This document shows, in pieces, positions 47,731 to 59,362 of a DNA stretch of 64,000 nucleotides. Positions within the stretch are counted from its first letter, which is position 1. Each line of letters starts with the position of its first letter. The translations under genes and the position numbers were made by a program. Source of the stretch: Elysia chlorotica (lineage: Eukaryota; Mollusca; Gastropoda; Plakobranchidae); NCBI GenBank assembly GCA_003991915.1, contig RQTK01000028.1, forward strand, positions 233,253-297,252. Direction: 5' to 3'. The notes beneath the pieces are model-generated. The model was not told where the DNA came from and ran no database searches. It saw only the letters and a program-made list of their open reading frames with translations.

Positions 47731-49174
47731 GGCCTGCCCATTGACACCAGGCCTGGCCTTCAGGCTGGACAGACTGGGACTGGACACTGCCTCTCAATGC
47801 ACGGGCTGCACGGTACACCGCCCGGCACAGGTCAAACATGTCTCAGTGGACACTGGACGGCCTGAATCGCCATGAACTGGACAATGGTCATCTCTGTGGG
47901 TGTCCGCCCCAGATAACCTAAGCAGGGCTGGACGCCGCTTGTGTAGCGGAAGTGGACAAAGCCTTGACCCAGGCCTGTTCAGGGACTGTCAGTCGGGAAG
48001 ATGTACAGCAGCGTCAGGGACGCCGTTTTTATTTCCGTCTTGCACGCCTTAAAACCTGGCTGTAGCAGTGTTAGTCTCAATGTGTTTCTATGTTTGTTAT
48101 TCTCATATTGATTTTCCACCTGTCTGTTTCACTATGTCTCTATCTTTCTGTCTATATCTATCTACCTATCTATCCGTGTGTGTATATCACATATGCGTGA
48201 TTTTTTCTCTCTCACTCGGATACTTATCTTGGTAACTTTTCAACAAAACATTTTGTTTAAATTGGATTTTTTTTACAGTCACACTCTAACTCCTAAACAA
48301 GGGTTATGCCCCAAACTGTAATCTCAAGTTAAAAATAACACCGTTTGTATTGATTTAGCTGAGGGTCTAGATATAAATTATGTGATGGGGGTTTTGAAAA
48401 TACCGCGAATACACCAGAGTTTCTTCTGTCCCGTGTTCTTTGGTAGAGCGTTGGGGAACCAAGGCAACCCTGATTTTTGTTTGTTAAATCAGTTAATATT
48501 AAGCGATCGAAAATAGTTACTATTTTCCGCAAGGTTGATAGTGTGGTGTTTTGGTGAACATTGGGGATGGTTAGTGTATAATAATATGCTTATATTTTAA
48601 GAAATATTTAACACTGAACGGATTTCCAATGATCAGAATCCTTAATATCGCGATATGAAAAAAGAAAAAAAATGTAGTGGCAAGCTGTCTCACGCAATTA
48701 CCGCAGCTTAACTGAAACTAGGCAAGTAAATCCGCCTGAAGAGCGGCCTTAATAACATGTCCCTAAACACCCACAAACAGCCACTTCTCCATTGTCCATG
48801 ACCAGCCGCCTAACGATGACCCGGGCTATAATTACGTTAGGCCACTTGTGCTTTCCATTCTCGGGGACCTTCTTATAGAGCAGCTTCAAGTAGAGCTAAA
48901 CAGACCGCTGGGTTTAGGTAGCAGGGTTCTCACCCTGATTTGCCTCGTATTTATAGACAGAATGTTTTAAAATCAGGAAAATAGATCTTGAGTCCCCTTC
49001 TAAAAAAAAAACAACCGGTTATAAATTCGTCCATCCCCGACCATGTTACACAGTTTTATCTACAAGATAAACACAAGCCGGTTTTGTGTTTTTTCGCCAA
49101 ACTGCCATTGGGTTCACAGTTTTTGTAGATAATTATAAGTACCATGATCTCGCTCTCTTTCACTCACTCACTCA
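47731..49174. other. Unannotated spacer
   Basis: No gene recognised. A short CT/TATC patch lies near 48135-48175. Confidence 0.5.
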
Positions 49175-49201
49175 CTATCTACCTACCTACCTATCTATCT
49201 G

Positions 49202-49295
<94 letters not shown>

Positions 49296-49311
49296 ATCTA
49301 TCTATCTATAT
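49175..49311. repeat. (ATCT)n tetranucleotide array
   Basis: ACCT units lead into about 25 ATCT units. Tyr-Leu-Ser-Ile frames are repeat translations. Confidence 0.97.
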
Positions 49312-50047
49312 CTTAGAATGCTTTGTAAGGACACTGGTATGATGAGAAAATATCTCTTTACATTCAAAGTCCGCGCTCCTAGAACCTGTCTATTTATTAC
49401 AAAATGTGAATTGTTTTAAACCAATTCATGACTAGATCTTCCGCTTAGATTTGCATCTAAGTCTTTATTACCAAAGCATGAAAACGTACATAAATTTCAC
49501 CATTTTCATATAAAGTGCTGTCAGTTTCCCAAAAGCATCATTGTTTACATTAAACGGGACTTGTTTCACTGGAGTGGCCCTCTAACAAGTGGCACTTGCC
49601 GCGCTCGTGCCATAATAACTCTATGTAAATACATGATGGAATCTATAGTCGCATTGGTATAAGTGAGTCATAGCAACCACTCCACACTGTTGGCGTACAG
49701 GGATTTACAAGCTGGCAAAAAGAGGAGCAACGGTGGTTTTGGTTTCGTGTATCATTTACGAATATCTAAACCAGGTCTTGAAAAGGAGAACATTCTCCCT
49801 GGGTCTAACTTCTCGCAAGTTCCCTCACGGACCCGATACGGTTACATGGGATTTCAAACCGAAATTCACACCTACTTAAAAACGTTTGTTATTGTGGTGA
49901 GTTTGAACAGTGAGATTTCATTTATGCACGAAAACTCCCAGTTGAATCTAGAACCCTATACATGTATTTGTAGCTCCGCAGCTGAGAGTGTTTTTTGCGC
50001 TCACTGAACTGGCTCAGGCGGCCTGTTAACTTTAGCTCAGTGTGCGC
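49312..50047. other. Unannotated spacer
   Basis: A plus-strand frame at 49663-50007 (114 codons) is not low complexity but has no domain I can name. Confidence 0.4.
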
Positions 50048-50098
50048 GCCCATATATATAGTGCTGCTGGTGGACGTTAAACCAACCCAACCAACCTC
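50048..50098 (+). mobile_element. Orphan SINE tail
   Basis: ATATAGTGCTGCTGGTGGAC, then GTTAAACCAACCCAACCAACC, is the last 45-50 bp of the main SINE family without head or core. Strong 5' truncation on insertion is the simplest explanation. Confidence 0.88.
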
Positions 50099-50157
50099 TT
50101 TCGCTGCGAACAAACCCAGCACAATAATCCACAGTGATATCAAACGTCTGTCAAACT

Positions 50158-50425
50158 TAGCGCGGGCTGGCGCAGATGGCAGAGCATCGGGCCAGCAATC
50201 CCCGGTTCAAACCCCCGATCGCGTAAATGATTTGTCCGGTTTGGTCCCTTGGGTTGGTGTCAGTATAAAGTGATCGGTTGCGGCAGAAGTCCTGGTATCC
50301 CCGCCCTGTCTGTGGGTGACAGCACGAAAGCTCGGTAAAGTTGGCAAAAATTAGACATGGGACGTGTCTACGATAGAACCTAATTGATGACGTTAGACAA
50401 TAAAAAACATCATTCAACCAACCAA
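50158..50425 (+). mobile_element. tRNA-derived SINE with a different head and tail
   Basis: The head has GGGCTGGCGCAGATGGCAGA (A box) and CCCCGGTTCAAACCCC (B box). The body matches the main family: TTGGGTTGGTGTCAGTATAA, then AAGTCCTGGTATCCCCGCCC and TGACAGCACGAAAG. The tail differs (GATGACGTTAGACAATAAAA, then ATCATTCAACCAACCAA). It is a clear case of a shared centre with a different tRNA head. Confidence 0.82.
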
Positions 50426-51500
50426 TGGGAAAAGATTGCTTATTTACTGGCATGTGGTGATTCTAACCGTTCCTGCCCATTTTCTTTTTAAATGTACTCA
50501 GTTTTCATCAATAAAATGTTCAGACCAGCCTCCACTATGCGAGTGTGCACTTGAAATGGTTGTGTATAGTTGCGGCCGCAACTAGAGGTCTTACAACATG
50601 GAGACAACCAGCTAACTGTAATGAGCTTTAATTTCTATAATTTGGGAATAATTTTTACGCATTGCCGTAATGAAAATCATAAATATGCGGGCAAGGACTC
50701 AACTAGCTTTAAATCATTTGTCACTTGTTTTTAAAATTCCCATCGTCAAATCAGTCTAGTTCAATAGACCAATCATAATGAATCAATGTTGCCGCATGTT
50801 TTGAACTTTCGATGGAACAAAACAGCTCTAAGCATGCACGCTTTCATCCCGTTGAAACCCAAGGACTATGTATTGTGTTTTCCACTGAGCATGCATCAGA
50901 GTTGAGTTCTAAAGAAATTTACCGAACATGAAATTTCTGTTGTCTAAGGGTTCATGATAAAATAATTATACTTGTTCAAATTTAAAAGTCTCTCTCAAGT
51001 TAGCAAATTAATAGTGTTTAGCGTTTAATGAAAATTAAATCTACGGTTTCTCTTTTTTTCTGTCTGTCTTTTTCTCTGCATCTCTGTCTCTGTGTGCTAA
51101 ATGTGTGTCTCCCTCCTTTACCTTGTAGACACCAGACGCGTGAGTCAAACCGAGTAATGACTTTCTCCAGCCCCACCCGCCCCACGAATAAATGCCAGAG
51201 TCCCGTACGACAAAACCTGCCTGCACCGGTGCTACCATTGTCCATCGCCCCGGTGTAAAAGTTCCGCCTGGCGCTCTGCTCAGCAGTGGATGTGTAAAGG
51301 ATGGACTGTGCTGGCCTAGCCGCGTCTCTCTCATATTCCCATAATGCCACAATGGCGAGAATGCCGGGCTTTTGTTGCCGGGCACAGGGCGGCTGGTCTC
51401 GGCTAGTCTCGGCTGACCTGGGTCTATTCAGTGCACAGGAGGGGGTGACCCGCCCCTATTCACACGACAGTCGTTAAAAAGACCAAACTCGCGGAGGCGT
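50426..51500. other. Unannotated spacer
   Basis: Frames on both strands overlap at 51018-51385. No domain recognised. Confidence 0.45.
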
Positions 51501-51620
51501 GAAAGGTAGATTTCTGACCGCGAAGGAAGGAGGGAAGGAAGAAAGGTAGATTTCTGACCGGGAAAGAAGGAAGGAAAGAAGAAAGGTAGATTTCTGACCG
51601 GGAAAGAAGGAGGGAAGGAA
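51501..51620. repeat. 40-bp tandem repeat, 3 copies
   Basis: GAAAGGTAGATTTCTGACCG begins at 51501, 51541 and 51581, each followed by about 20 bp of purine-rich GGAA repeats. Confidence 0.96.
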
Positions 51621-52139
51621 TGAAAGAAGGGGGTGCGGGGGTAAAACGCTTCTTAAACGAGGAGTTAAAAAGAGAAAGAATAGCAGACTACGATACGCAT
51701 TGTAATAAAAACTGTTTTCCATCATCTCTTTACTTTTAATTGGAAGTACATGTGCGATGTAACAATAATATAAGATATCAGCTGAAAAGGGTCAGATGAG
51801 ATTAGGGATACGATATCCCAACATATGTGTGTATGTGTATATCACGTCGTTATCTGTATTTTTAGTCCGTGTTTAAACACCGTTACAAAATGTGTGGACA
51901 TGTGTTTTAGATGGGAAATTCTATTTTCATTTAGCATAGGTGTAATAATAGAGGTGGTATACTCTTGAAGCACACACAACGCGGTCTGTTTTTTAAGACG
52001 TTGCTTAAAGACAAGAATTATTATTTACATAAAGTGTGAAACTACCCCCAACCTCCCTTTTTTCACCCATTTCCTTTTTAAAACATTATGAATGGTAATT
52101 TAGAGAGATTATGGTTTTCTTTTAAAATAAAAAGGTGGG
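51621..52139. other. Unannotated AT-rich spacer
   Basis: Nothing recognised. Confidence 0.5.
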
Positions 52140-52405
52140 GGATATTTAAGTTAGTGGAAAGTGCGTCTTCAAAATTATAAACAGAATGTCGCGGGTTCGA
52201 ATCCAGACGAGGCCATCTTGTTTGCTATTGCTTTCAGTGTGAGTATAACGCCCGTCTGTTCTGAGTGACGGCACGTTAAATTGTCAGATAACAGTCGCCC
52301 GACCAGTCCTCGAGTAGCCCTCGGCTGACGATGAACTTGAATTAACATCAACAGAAACAAAACAACAACAACAGCAACAACACCAACAACAGCAACAAAA
52401 ACTAC
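52140..52405 (+). mobile_element. Diverged tRNA-derived SINE with a CAA-rich tail
   Basis: The A-box region is weak (GTTAGTGGAAAGTGCGTCTT). The B box is good (CGCGGGTTCGAATCCAGACG). The core reads TTTCAGTGTGAGTATAA, then GAGTGACGGCACGTTAAATT and GTCAGATAACAGTC, matching the shared core. The end is different: CGATGAACTTGAATTAACAT followed by an A/C-rich AACAACAACA tail. Confidence 0.68.
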
Positions 52406-52935
52406 AAAAATACGCTAGACCGTATACATGAATCATATGGATAATCTTTTAACAACGAACCAAAACAAAAAGCAACAACAAAAAAACACCGGAGTCTTGT
52501 TGATTGAATAAAATAAAATTAAAATAAAAACTTCGGTGATTTTAATTTTGTTTTATTTTTGCGGACTGTAATAATTATTACTGATGTGTGTGTCTGGAAA
52601 ATCTTTGAGTTGTGTTTCTTCACGTAATTCCCAAGTCGCATCTTAAAGCGTGTTTCAAACTTCCCTGTGTATGTGTGAAAATACATGCTCTTCTCTCATC
52701 ACCTTAATATTATTTTACGTTGTCAGTGACATTCTTTGTTGTTTCTGGTGTTAACAGCACGACCTGTCTTTTGTTGTTTTACTTTAGCTAGTTTGTTTGA
52801 AGAGTGATAGAGAGGGGGCTGAGCAGAGATATAGCTAGAGCGAGAGGGAGATACATATAGAGAAGAAACAGAAGCAATAGACACTAGGTAGGCATGATGG
52901 GACCGGAATACAGATTAACGGAGAGGTAAAGAAAC

Positions 52936-52939
<4 letters not shown>
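52406..52939. other. Unannotated spacer
   Basis: Nothing recognised. Confidence 0.5.
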
Positions 52940-52994
<55 letters not shown>

Positions 52995-53125
52995 TGGAGA
53001 GAGAGAGAGAGAGATAGAGAGAGAGTGAGATAGAGAGTGAGAAAGAGAGGGAGACAGATAGAGAGAGAGTGAGATCGTGAGATAGTGAGACATACAGACA
53101 TATTTTAAACAGACATACAGACAGA
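52940..53125. repeat. (AG)n microsatellite grading into AGACAGATAG repeats
   Basis: Pure AG for about 45 bp, then AG with ATAG, TGAG and ACAG variants. Confidence 0.95.
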
Positions 53126-54757
53126 CAGAAATGTCACGAGTTCTTGGCGCATTACACATAACACAAACTGGACTGAGTACAGTTATAGAACTCAATCACA
53201 GTTGGCCACTGTATGTAGAGCCAACCCCTGACACGCATCGATCAAGCGCTGTAGATGGCTAGATGGCCGTGGCCGTGGAGATTCGAGTGGGTGAGGGGGG
53301 AGGGCTTACACAGGCTGGACTGATTTACCTGAATGCTTTCCTGGATCGCTCGGCTCGAGATCCCAATCTCTCATGCAACCCCCGAGTTAATCGCACCTCA
53401 GGCACGACACTTTGAGCCCCCCCCCCCTGGAGAGGAGGTTCTGGGCTTGTCGCGACAGTCGCACCCGCCACCACCACCAGGCAAAATACTTTTCCCGCAG
53501 TATGAACTCTGAAAGGTCGGGGCGAAGTTGGATTCAGATTCAGACAAGCTGTGTCCACGGCTGCTTGTAGACTGTAGACCTGGGGTATGAAATCAAACTC
53601 CATTGAATCGCACTTCTGCTCCTGGACCGGCGACTGGCGGCCGTGACGGGCTGAGGGCTGTACGCTGTACATTGCCTGGTGTAGTATCTGCCTCCCTCTC
53701 TCTCTCCGCTCCCATAGCCTGTGACAGCGCGAGGCAGGCTGATCGGCCAGACCGACGCACGATAGACGGGAACGCCGCTTGCCCGCACAATTTCGCACGG
53801 TTTCAGTCCGAGACCCCGAGACTCAAGAGAGCAAGTTCGCATGCTACACGGGCACACAGCTCTCGTGATCCGCTCCGACTGTGCCTCTGTGTACAGTTTT
53901 CCATGGACTTCTAATTCTATTTGATAATGTAAGCCTAGACTCTATACACCGAAGTCCAGTTGTGTTTTCAAATCACTTACTAAGTGGACTAATTATATAT
54001 AGATTTTCTAGACCTATGCGCTGCGTGATAATTTACTCAAGTAACTGTGATACCTGGATCTAGTAATATTCACTGTATTTTTAAAGTGTTTATATCAGAT
54101 GCTTTTTCTCGATGTGATTTGGTCATCGCTCCGTTATTTGATTTATAATCGCATTCGGTAGGCCTACTAAATTTTTTGTAAATATTACTAGATTAGATCG
54201 AAGTGATCACTGTTATCATCATACAGAGACCAACGTCTAAATCATAATCCACGCCAAATGCAGTTCTATATTATAAGACTACTCGAATTAGGAGTAGCCC
54301 AAACCCAAACAAGGGACTGATTTGAATCGGCGAAGTCGACACGGTATCTTTATCTAGATCTATATCTAGAGGCAAGATATAAAACCCATAAATACGCATT
54401 TATAGAGCTAAATCAATGTCTATTAATGTAGATAGATTAAGAGTCTTGAATAGGTTAAAATCTAGAATCTAGGTTAGGTTTTATAATCTAGTTAATTTTT
54501 ATTTGGATCGATTATTAGTTATTTTCAAGGACAACTTGAAGTAGCCTATGACTGTGACAAAATTAATGTAAATTGTCTAGCATCAAAAAGGTGTGTTGTT
54601 TTTACACCAAGTCTAACTTTGTTGAAAAAGATATTAAGTTAATGTATAACATACACCCAGAAACCTAACTCTATAAATTCAGGTATTCACCAAAAAAAAC
54701 AACAACATATAATGTAGGTTTATGATATATCAAATTTACAAAAGAGTTAAATAAATA
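53126..54757. other. Unannotated spacer with a GC-richer patch
   Basis: The region 53270-53900 is richer in G+C and CpG than its surroundings and is open on both strands (157 codons on the minus strand at 53325-53798). A CpG-rich promoter or first exon is possible, but no domain or clear start supports a gene. From 53900 to 54757 the DNA is AT-rich with nothing recognised. Confidence 0.35.
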
Positions 54758-55267
54758 TCAAGAACGATGTTCTTTTTGATTCGGAATTCTCTTCATTTTT
54801 ATGATTGAATGAAATAAACTTTTAACAAGTATTTTATTTATTTACCATGATGTTCATGTATGAATCCAGTGGCATTTAAGTTCTATGTTTGATGCACTCG
54901 GCAAGTATGATTAATTACATTAAACAATACAATATAATACAACTATGAATTCCTCAAAACACTCTAATCTAGGTGATTTAAAGCCCATAACATTAGCTTT
55001 GAATAGACAGCCACGATAGAACTGTAACTCAAAATATAGAAATTGATCATCTCAGATTTAGAGTGTTTTGAGGAATTCATAGTTGTATTATATTGTATTG
55101 TTTAATGTAATTAATCATACTTGCCGAGTGCATCAAACATAGAACTTAAATGCCACTGGATTCATACATGAACATCATGGTAAATAAATAAAATACTTGT
55201 TAAAAGTTTATTTCATTCAATCATAAAAATGAAGAGAATTCCGAATCAAAAAGAACATCGTTCTTGA
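54758..55267. repeat. Perfect inverted repeat: 210-bp arms, 90-bp spacer
   Basis: Left arm 54758-54967 and right arm 55058-55267 pair with a constant coordinate sum (110025). I found no mismatch on reading the whole arm. Outer ends read TCAAGAACGATG and CATCGTTCTTGA; inner ends read CACTCTAA and TTAGAGTG. The spacer is unique AT-rich DNA. No coding capacity and no clear target-site duplication. Perfect arms imply a very recent origin, gene conversion, or an artefactual foldback in the assembly. Confidence 0.96.
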
Positions 55268-56385
55268 ATAATAATAATAATATGTGGTTATTACTATTTC
55301 GAAAGTAACATCGCCTATTCGGGTGAGTTCTTAGTTTTAATTTGGATCTGGCTCATTGTTGTTTTTGGTCTAGTTTTGGTTGAACTGGATAATTTTTTCT
55401 CGAATACATTAAATTTGTATTGTTAGCATATTCTTTTTGATATCTATTTTTCCTAATACATCATGGTATTTCAGTCGGTACCCTTTTGCGAAATGGGGGA
55501 GATGATTTATTAACTTAGCTTCTTTATTTTTTTTTTTTAAAAAGGAAACATTTTATTTTTGCAGTTTTGCTATTCGGCCAATAAATTGGGCCTTGTGGAG
55601 AAAAAAAGTTGTGAAATTAAGAACCGGCGAACATCACACCTGAATTTCATTAACTTAACTTGCAATTTCCACCACGGTAATTTAAAAGTGAATTCCCCGG
55701 CTATAATATTCATTATTATTATTACGAATAAAAAAAATTCAGTAACAAACATGCAGAATGCAAACGAAACTTGACTTTGACTGCCAGAAGAGTTCTTTCT
55801 CTGATAAAGATGTGAGCCCATTTTAGCAATGGGGCTGGTGTGGTAGACAACAGCAGTTCGTAGGTCGGGAGCGGACTAAAGGGATAATAATAAAGCTCTC
55901 CTGCTCACCACCAAAAGGATCGAAAGAAGAAACGCCGCTCTTTTTCCCACTGGCCTGTGTGAGTGTGAATTATCCCAGGCAGTCGCTAAGAAACCACAGT
56001 CATCTGGCTCTAAGCACACATTCCCATTATGTTTTGTGCATCATTGTGCACGACTTGGTGCAGTTTGGTGCTGCACCGCACCAGTTTATACTGATCAGTG
56101 ATCTACACGTCTAGATCTAGAGCTCGTACTGGGAATTCCCTTTCTATGTGGATACTAAATCGTGGTCAAGACAGCATTGGCCATATAGGTTCAGGTAAGC
56201 CAAAAAACATACAGACTGTAAAATTAAAAAATGAGTGGATAACTGTATGAATCATGGAAATTTAACTGAGTTTATTTACCTACGTATATTTTGCCCGTTT
56301 TTCTTTTTTTCTTCCCTTGGAGGAGTCTATTCTATCAGACATAATAATGTTAAATATGACGATGAAAATAGCAGTAGTGGTATTA
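55268..56385. other. Unannotated AT-rich spacer
   Basis: Nothing recognised. Confidence 0.5.
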
Positions 56386-56404
56386 TTGTTATTGTTATTA
56401 TTAC

Positions 56405-56435
<31 letters not shown>

Positions 56436-56490
56436 TTATTATTATTATTAATATTATTATTATTATTATTTTCATTATCATTAGTATTAT
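56386..56490. repeat. (ATT)n trinucleotide array
   Basis: ATT units with occasional TTTT and ATC interruptions. Confidence 0.95.
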
Positions 56491-58444
56491 CATTTTTTCC
56501 CATTTATTTAGACAGAGCTGCGGTGTATTTTTGGCACGTTTATGAAAAAAAAAAATACAGAGTAGTTGCACACACATTATGTTGATATTTTTCAAACTAA
56601 CCCCAAATAGACCGTTCATGGATAGACAGAAAATAGCACGTCTCTATCAACAGTTATGGCCTGTTGCGGGTTTGGGAAGTCACAATGGAAGCGTCCTCAA
56701 CATAATTATGCGCCTCTTCTTGAAGGTCTTGATAGCGCGTCATATACTTTTGGGGATGTTTGTTGTCGATGTCACGCAGAATAGACGCATCTTATACACT
56801 ACGGAAGATAGGGGCATGGCGAATTGGCAAGGAGTCTCAAGAAGCGCTTGTAGTTTGTTTGAAATTTGAAAGATTAACTGGTTTCATTTCCAAACCGAAA
56901 AAAAAAATGTTCAGATACCACTATTGCGTGACATTGGATAGTATGGCGAAACCCAAACGTGAGTGGACGATCAGCAACTTACACAAACAACAACACAGGC
57001 AGCAGCAACAACAAGAACAACAACACCCAACACCTTCACCACCGATAACAACAGCCAACAAACCGTCCTCCCAGATTCCCCCCACAATTGTTGTTAGAGA
57101 AACGTGTTTACTGGTAAAGGAAGAGTCTTCATCCCTGACAAAACATAAGGAGTGACTTTGGCTACCCGAGTATGAGATCAGCTGTACACATAGATATAGC
57201 TATTTATAGATCTATGGCTGTACACTACTTCATCTGTCTGTGGTAGTCTGTTGTATCCCCGTACTACAGGTCGTCAGGTCAGGCTGGACCCCAAGTGCCA
57301 CCCCTGTGAACGTGAAGGCTGTTGTCCGCGGAATCATCACTCCGCCAGAACCACCGAGACTTGCTAACCACTGTGGTCTGCTCCATAATTATCAGTATTA
57401 TATATAGATCTCGTGGTCTGTTGCAGCTCTCTTAAAGGTCTATCTCACATCAAAGAATTCTTGATAGTTGGACACGAAATCTGTTGTTCGCATACATACT
57501 CTGTCTGCAATAGAATAAAAGATTAGCTCAGGTGCGTAACCTAAAGCCGTGAAGAGAATAATGCACGGTTTCTATGAAAGTTAAACATAATTTCTGCTAA
57601 GTCTTTTGGTCAAATCAATAGAAAAAAAATTCCGCCGTAAAGTGATATTGCGCAATAATAATTAAATGAGCGTCAATTGTACCTCGTGTAAAGCTTTCTT
57701 TAATTGAATATCATTGAATCTACCCAAGAAGTAGGCCTAACAAAGCACCTCACCTTCAACTACATGATACGTTATTCAGACAGGTGATTTATCTATAGGC
57801 CACTTAAAATGTACCTTGTATATTGTTTTAAAAATTAAATTTGCTTTCGAAGTTTACATTCATACAATGCATTGATTTCTCTCCCTGATTGCAAAAGTAT
57901 TCACTGATACAGTTACAACGTAGTAACTTCCCTTTTAGGTTTGCTATTTTGGTACACATATAACTCTGTGTGGCAGGTTTCTATTCCGGTTACATTTCTC
58001 GCCTCCAATAGTTTTAGATCTCTATTGTAATGACTGCTTTTATTTGCACGAGCTGAAAATGAATAGACCAGTGAGATGAGAATGAAAGAAAACTAGAAAT
58101 TGTAGGTCTATGCCAGTTCCACCCCCACTAGTGTTCTGCGAGATTCTCATGTTATTTCCGTCTACCATTCGCTCGATGTTGTGTCTCCGTCACGCAGGAG
58201 TTAAGCCCGCAGAGATCTAGGAGTTTTTGATAAAAAAAAAAAATAAAGTCAATTTTCGCTCACCTCTATAGGATTGATTGCAACACCGATCTTCTTAAAA
58301 ATATGCATGAATGAAGTTCTAATTTTCTTCCAGTGCCATATGACCTTTGGAATTCATAATTCCTTACTGTTAGTTTATGAAACAAAAGGAACAAAACTTC
58401 GTGATCCACTTACAATGCTAAACATCGTATACATTTTTAAATGT
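56491..58444. other. Unannotated spacer
   Basis: A plus-strand frame at 56760-57155 includes a Gln/Thr/Pro-rich CAA-repeat stretch (56985-57060). No domain recognised. Confidence 0.45.
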
Positions 58445-58539
58445 GAGATAAGATAACTTTATTTTGCCTTTAAATGCACATTTGATGATCCGTATAAACA
58501 GTTATAAATATGAGTAATTACAAATATCAATATAATAAT

Positions 58540-58609
<70 letters not shown>

Positions 58610-59307
58610 TTAAAAATCTTGCAACAACAATAATTATTTAAATAATAATAACTTGCATTGCAACTTGGTCTGAATAGAAATTGTATTACATTTTTACAAG
58701 AGTTCTATTGCGCTAGACAGAAACTAATTTTTGTACCTTTCTAGTCTACATTGTAAGGTTCTTGGCCTCCCAGAGCTCTAAGAAAAGCATATCTGGCTAT
58801 AAAGAGGATGGTTTTCATCTTTTAAAATTGAAAAAATCTTAATTTGACATTTACATAAATATAGCATATCTACATGGACAAAATATTATCTGGGATCTCA
58901 AACTTTGTTGCATTTAGAGATGATTTTGTCTAGTTTACATATTATTGATACATTTGCATTTCCTCCCCAACATATCAGGGCGAAACAAAGTACACTCTCG
59001 ATGACTTATTAAAAAAGGCACATTTTTTTCTTATCGACAGACGAGTATTTAACCGTTTCAAAAAAGCAATGGTGTGAGGGTTCCGATTTAATTTATTGTC
59101 TAAAGTGTCACCAAGATACTTTTAAGTGTCTACTTGCTCAACCTCTTCGTCTTGTATAAAAAAGGGGAGATATTGGTGATTTATTCTTCCTGAAATCGAT
59201 AATAATTTCTTTTGTTTTATTGACATTTAAAAGTAGGCGATGATCTACACACCAACTGACAGACTAACGAATCGACTCTCTGCGGTTTGCTTCGTCTTCA
59301 CTTATTA
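58445..59307 (-). pseudogene. 5'-truncated, decayed non-LTR retrotransposon (LINE) with reverse-transcriptase C-terminus
   Basis: Conceptual minus-strand translation, jumping frames, gives the end of a CR1/Jockey-type ORF2. WCVDHRLLLNVNKTKEIIID lies at about 59188-59250 and the KYLG motif near 59110-59121. VIESVLCFALICWGGNANVS, followed by KLDKIISKCNKV, is at about 58910-59000. KDENHPLYSQ is near 58790-58820, SGRPRTLQCRLERYK near 58735-58777 and SSAIELL after that. Stops and frameshifts are frequent, so it is dead. The 3' UTR contains (ATT)n and ends near AAAATAAAGTTATCTTATC. Endonuclease and the catalytic YXDD region are absent, as expected from 5' truncation. A SINE head abuts the truncated end. 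Confidence 0.9.
58531..58609. repeat. (AAT)n trinucleotide array inside the LINE 3' region
   Basis: About 24 AAT units with short ATATTA breaks at both ends. Confidence 0.97.
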
Positions 59308-59362
59308 ATGGGGGGCGCATCAGCCCGGGGGTAGAACATCGGCTTCCGGCGCAAAAGGTCCG
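59308..59362 (+). mobile_element. SINE head fragment
   Basis: GGGGGCGCATCAGCCCGGGG then TAGAACATCGGCTTCCGGCG and CAAAAGGTCCGTG match the main SINE head up to just before the B box, then stop. It directly borders the truncated 5' end of the minus-strand LINE. Retention of only the 5' head is unusual for a 5'-truncating retroposon and suggests a deletion or rearrangement. Confidence 0.85.

Noticed and set aside
47405..47865. Decapeptide-repeat proteins on both strands
   Set aside because: Stop-free 30-bp minisatellite unit; no flanking domain and equal openness on both strands.
53325..53798. 157-codon minus-strand frame as a gene
   Set aside because: No recognisable domain, composition follows local GC content, and the opposite strand is also open; kept only as a compositional finding.
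54350..54480. AGATCTAGAT-type strings as a repeat family
   Set aside because: Short palindromic strings of this kind are scattered all over the window without consistent flanks.
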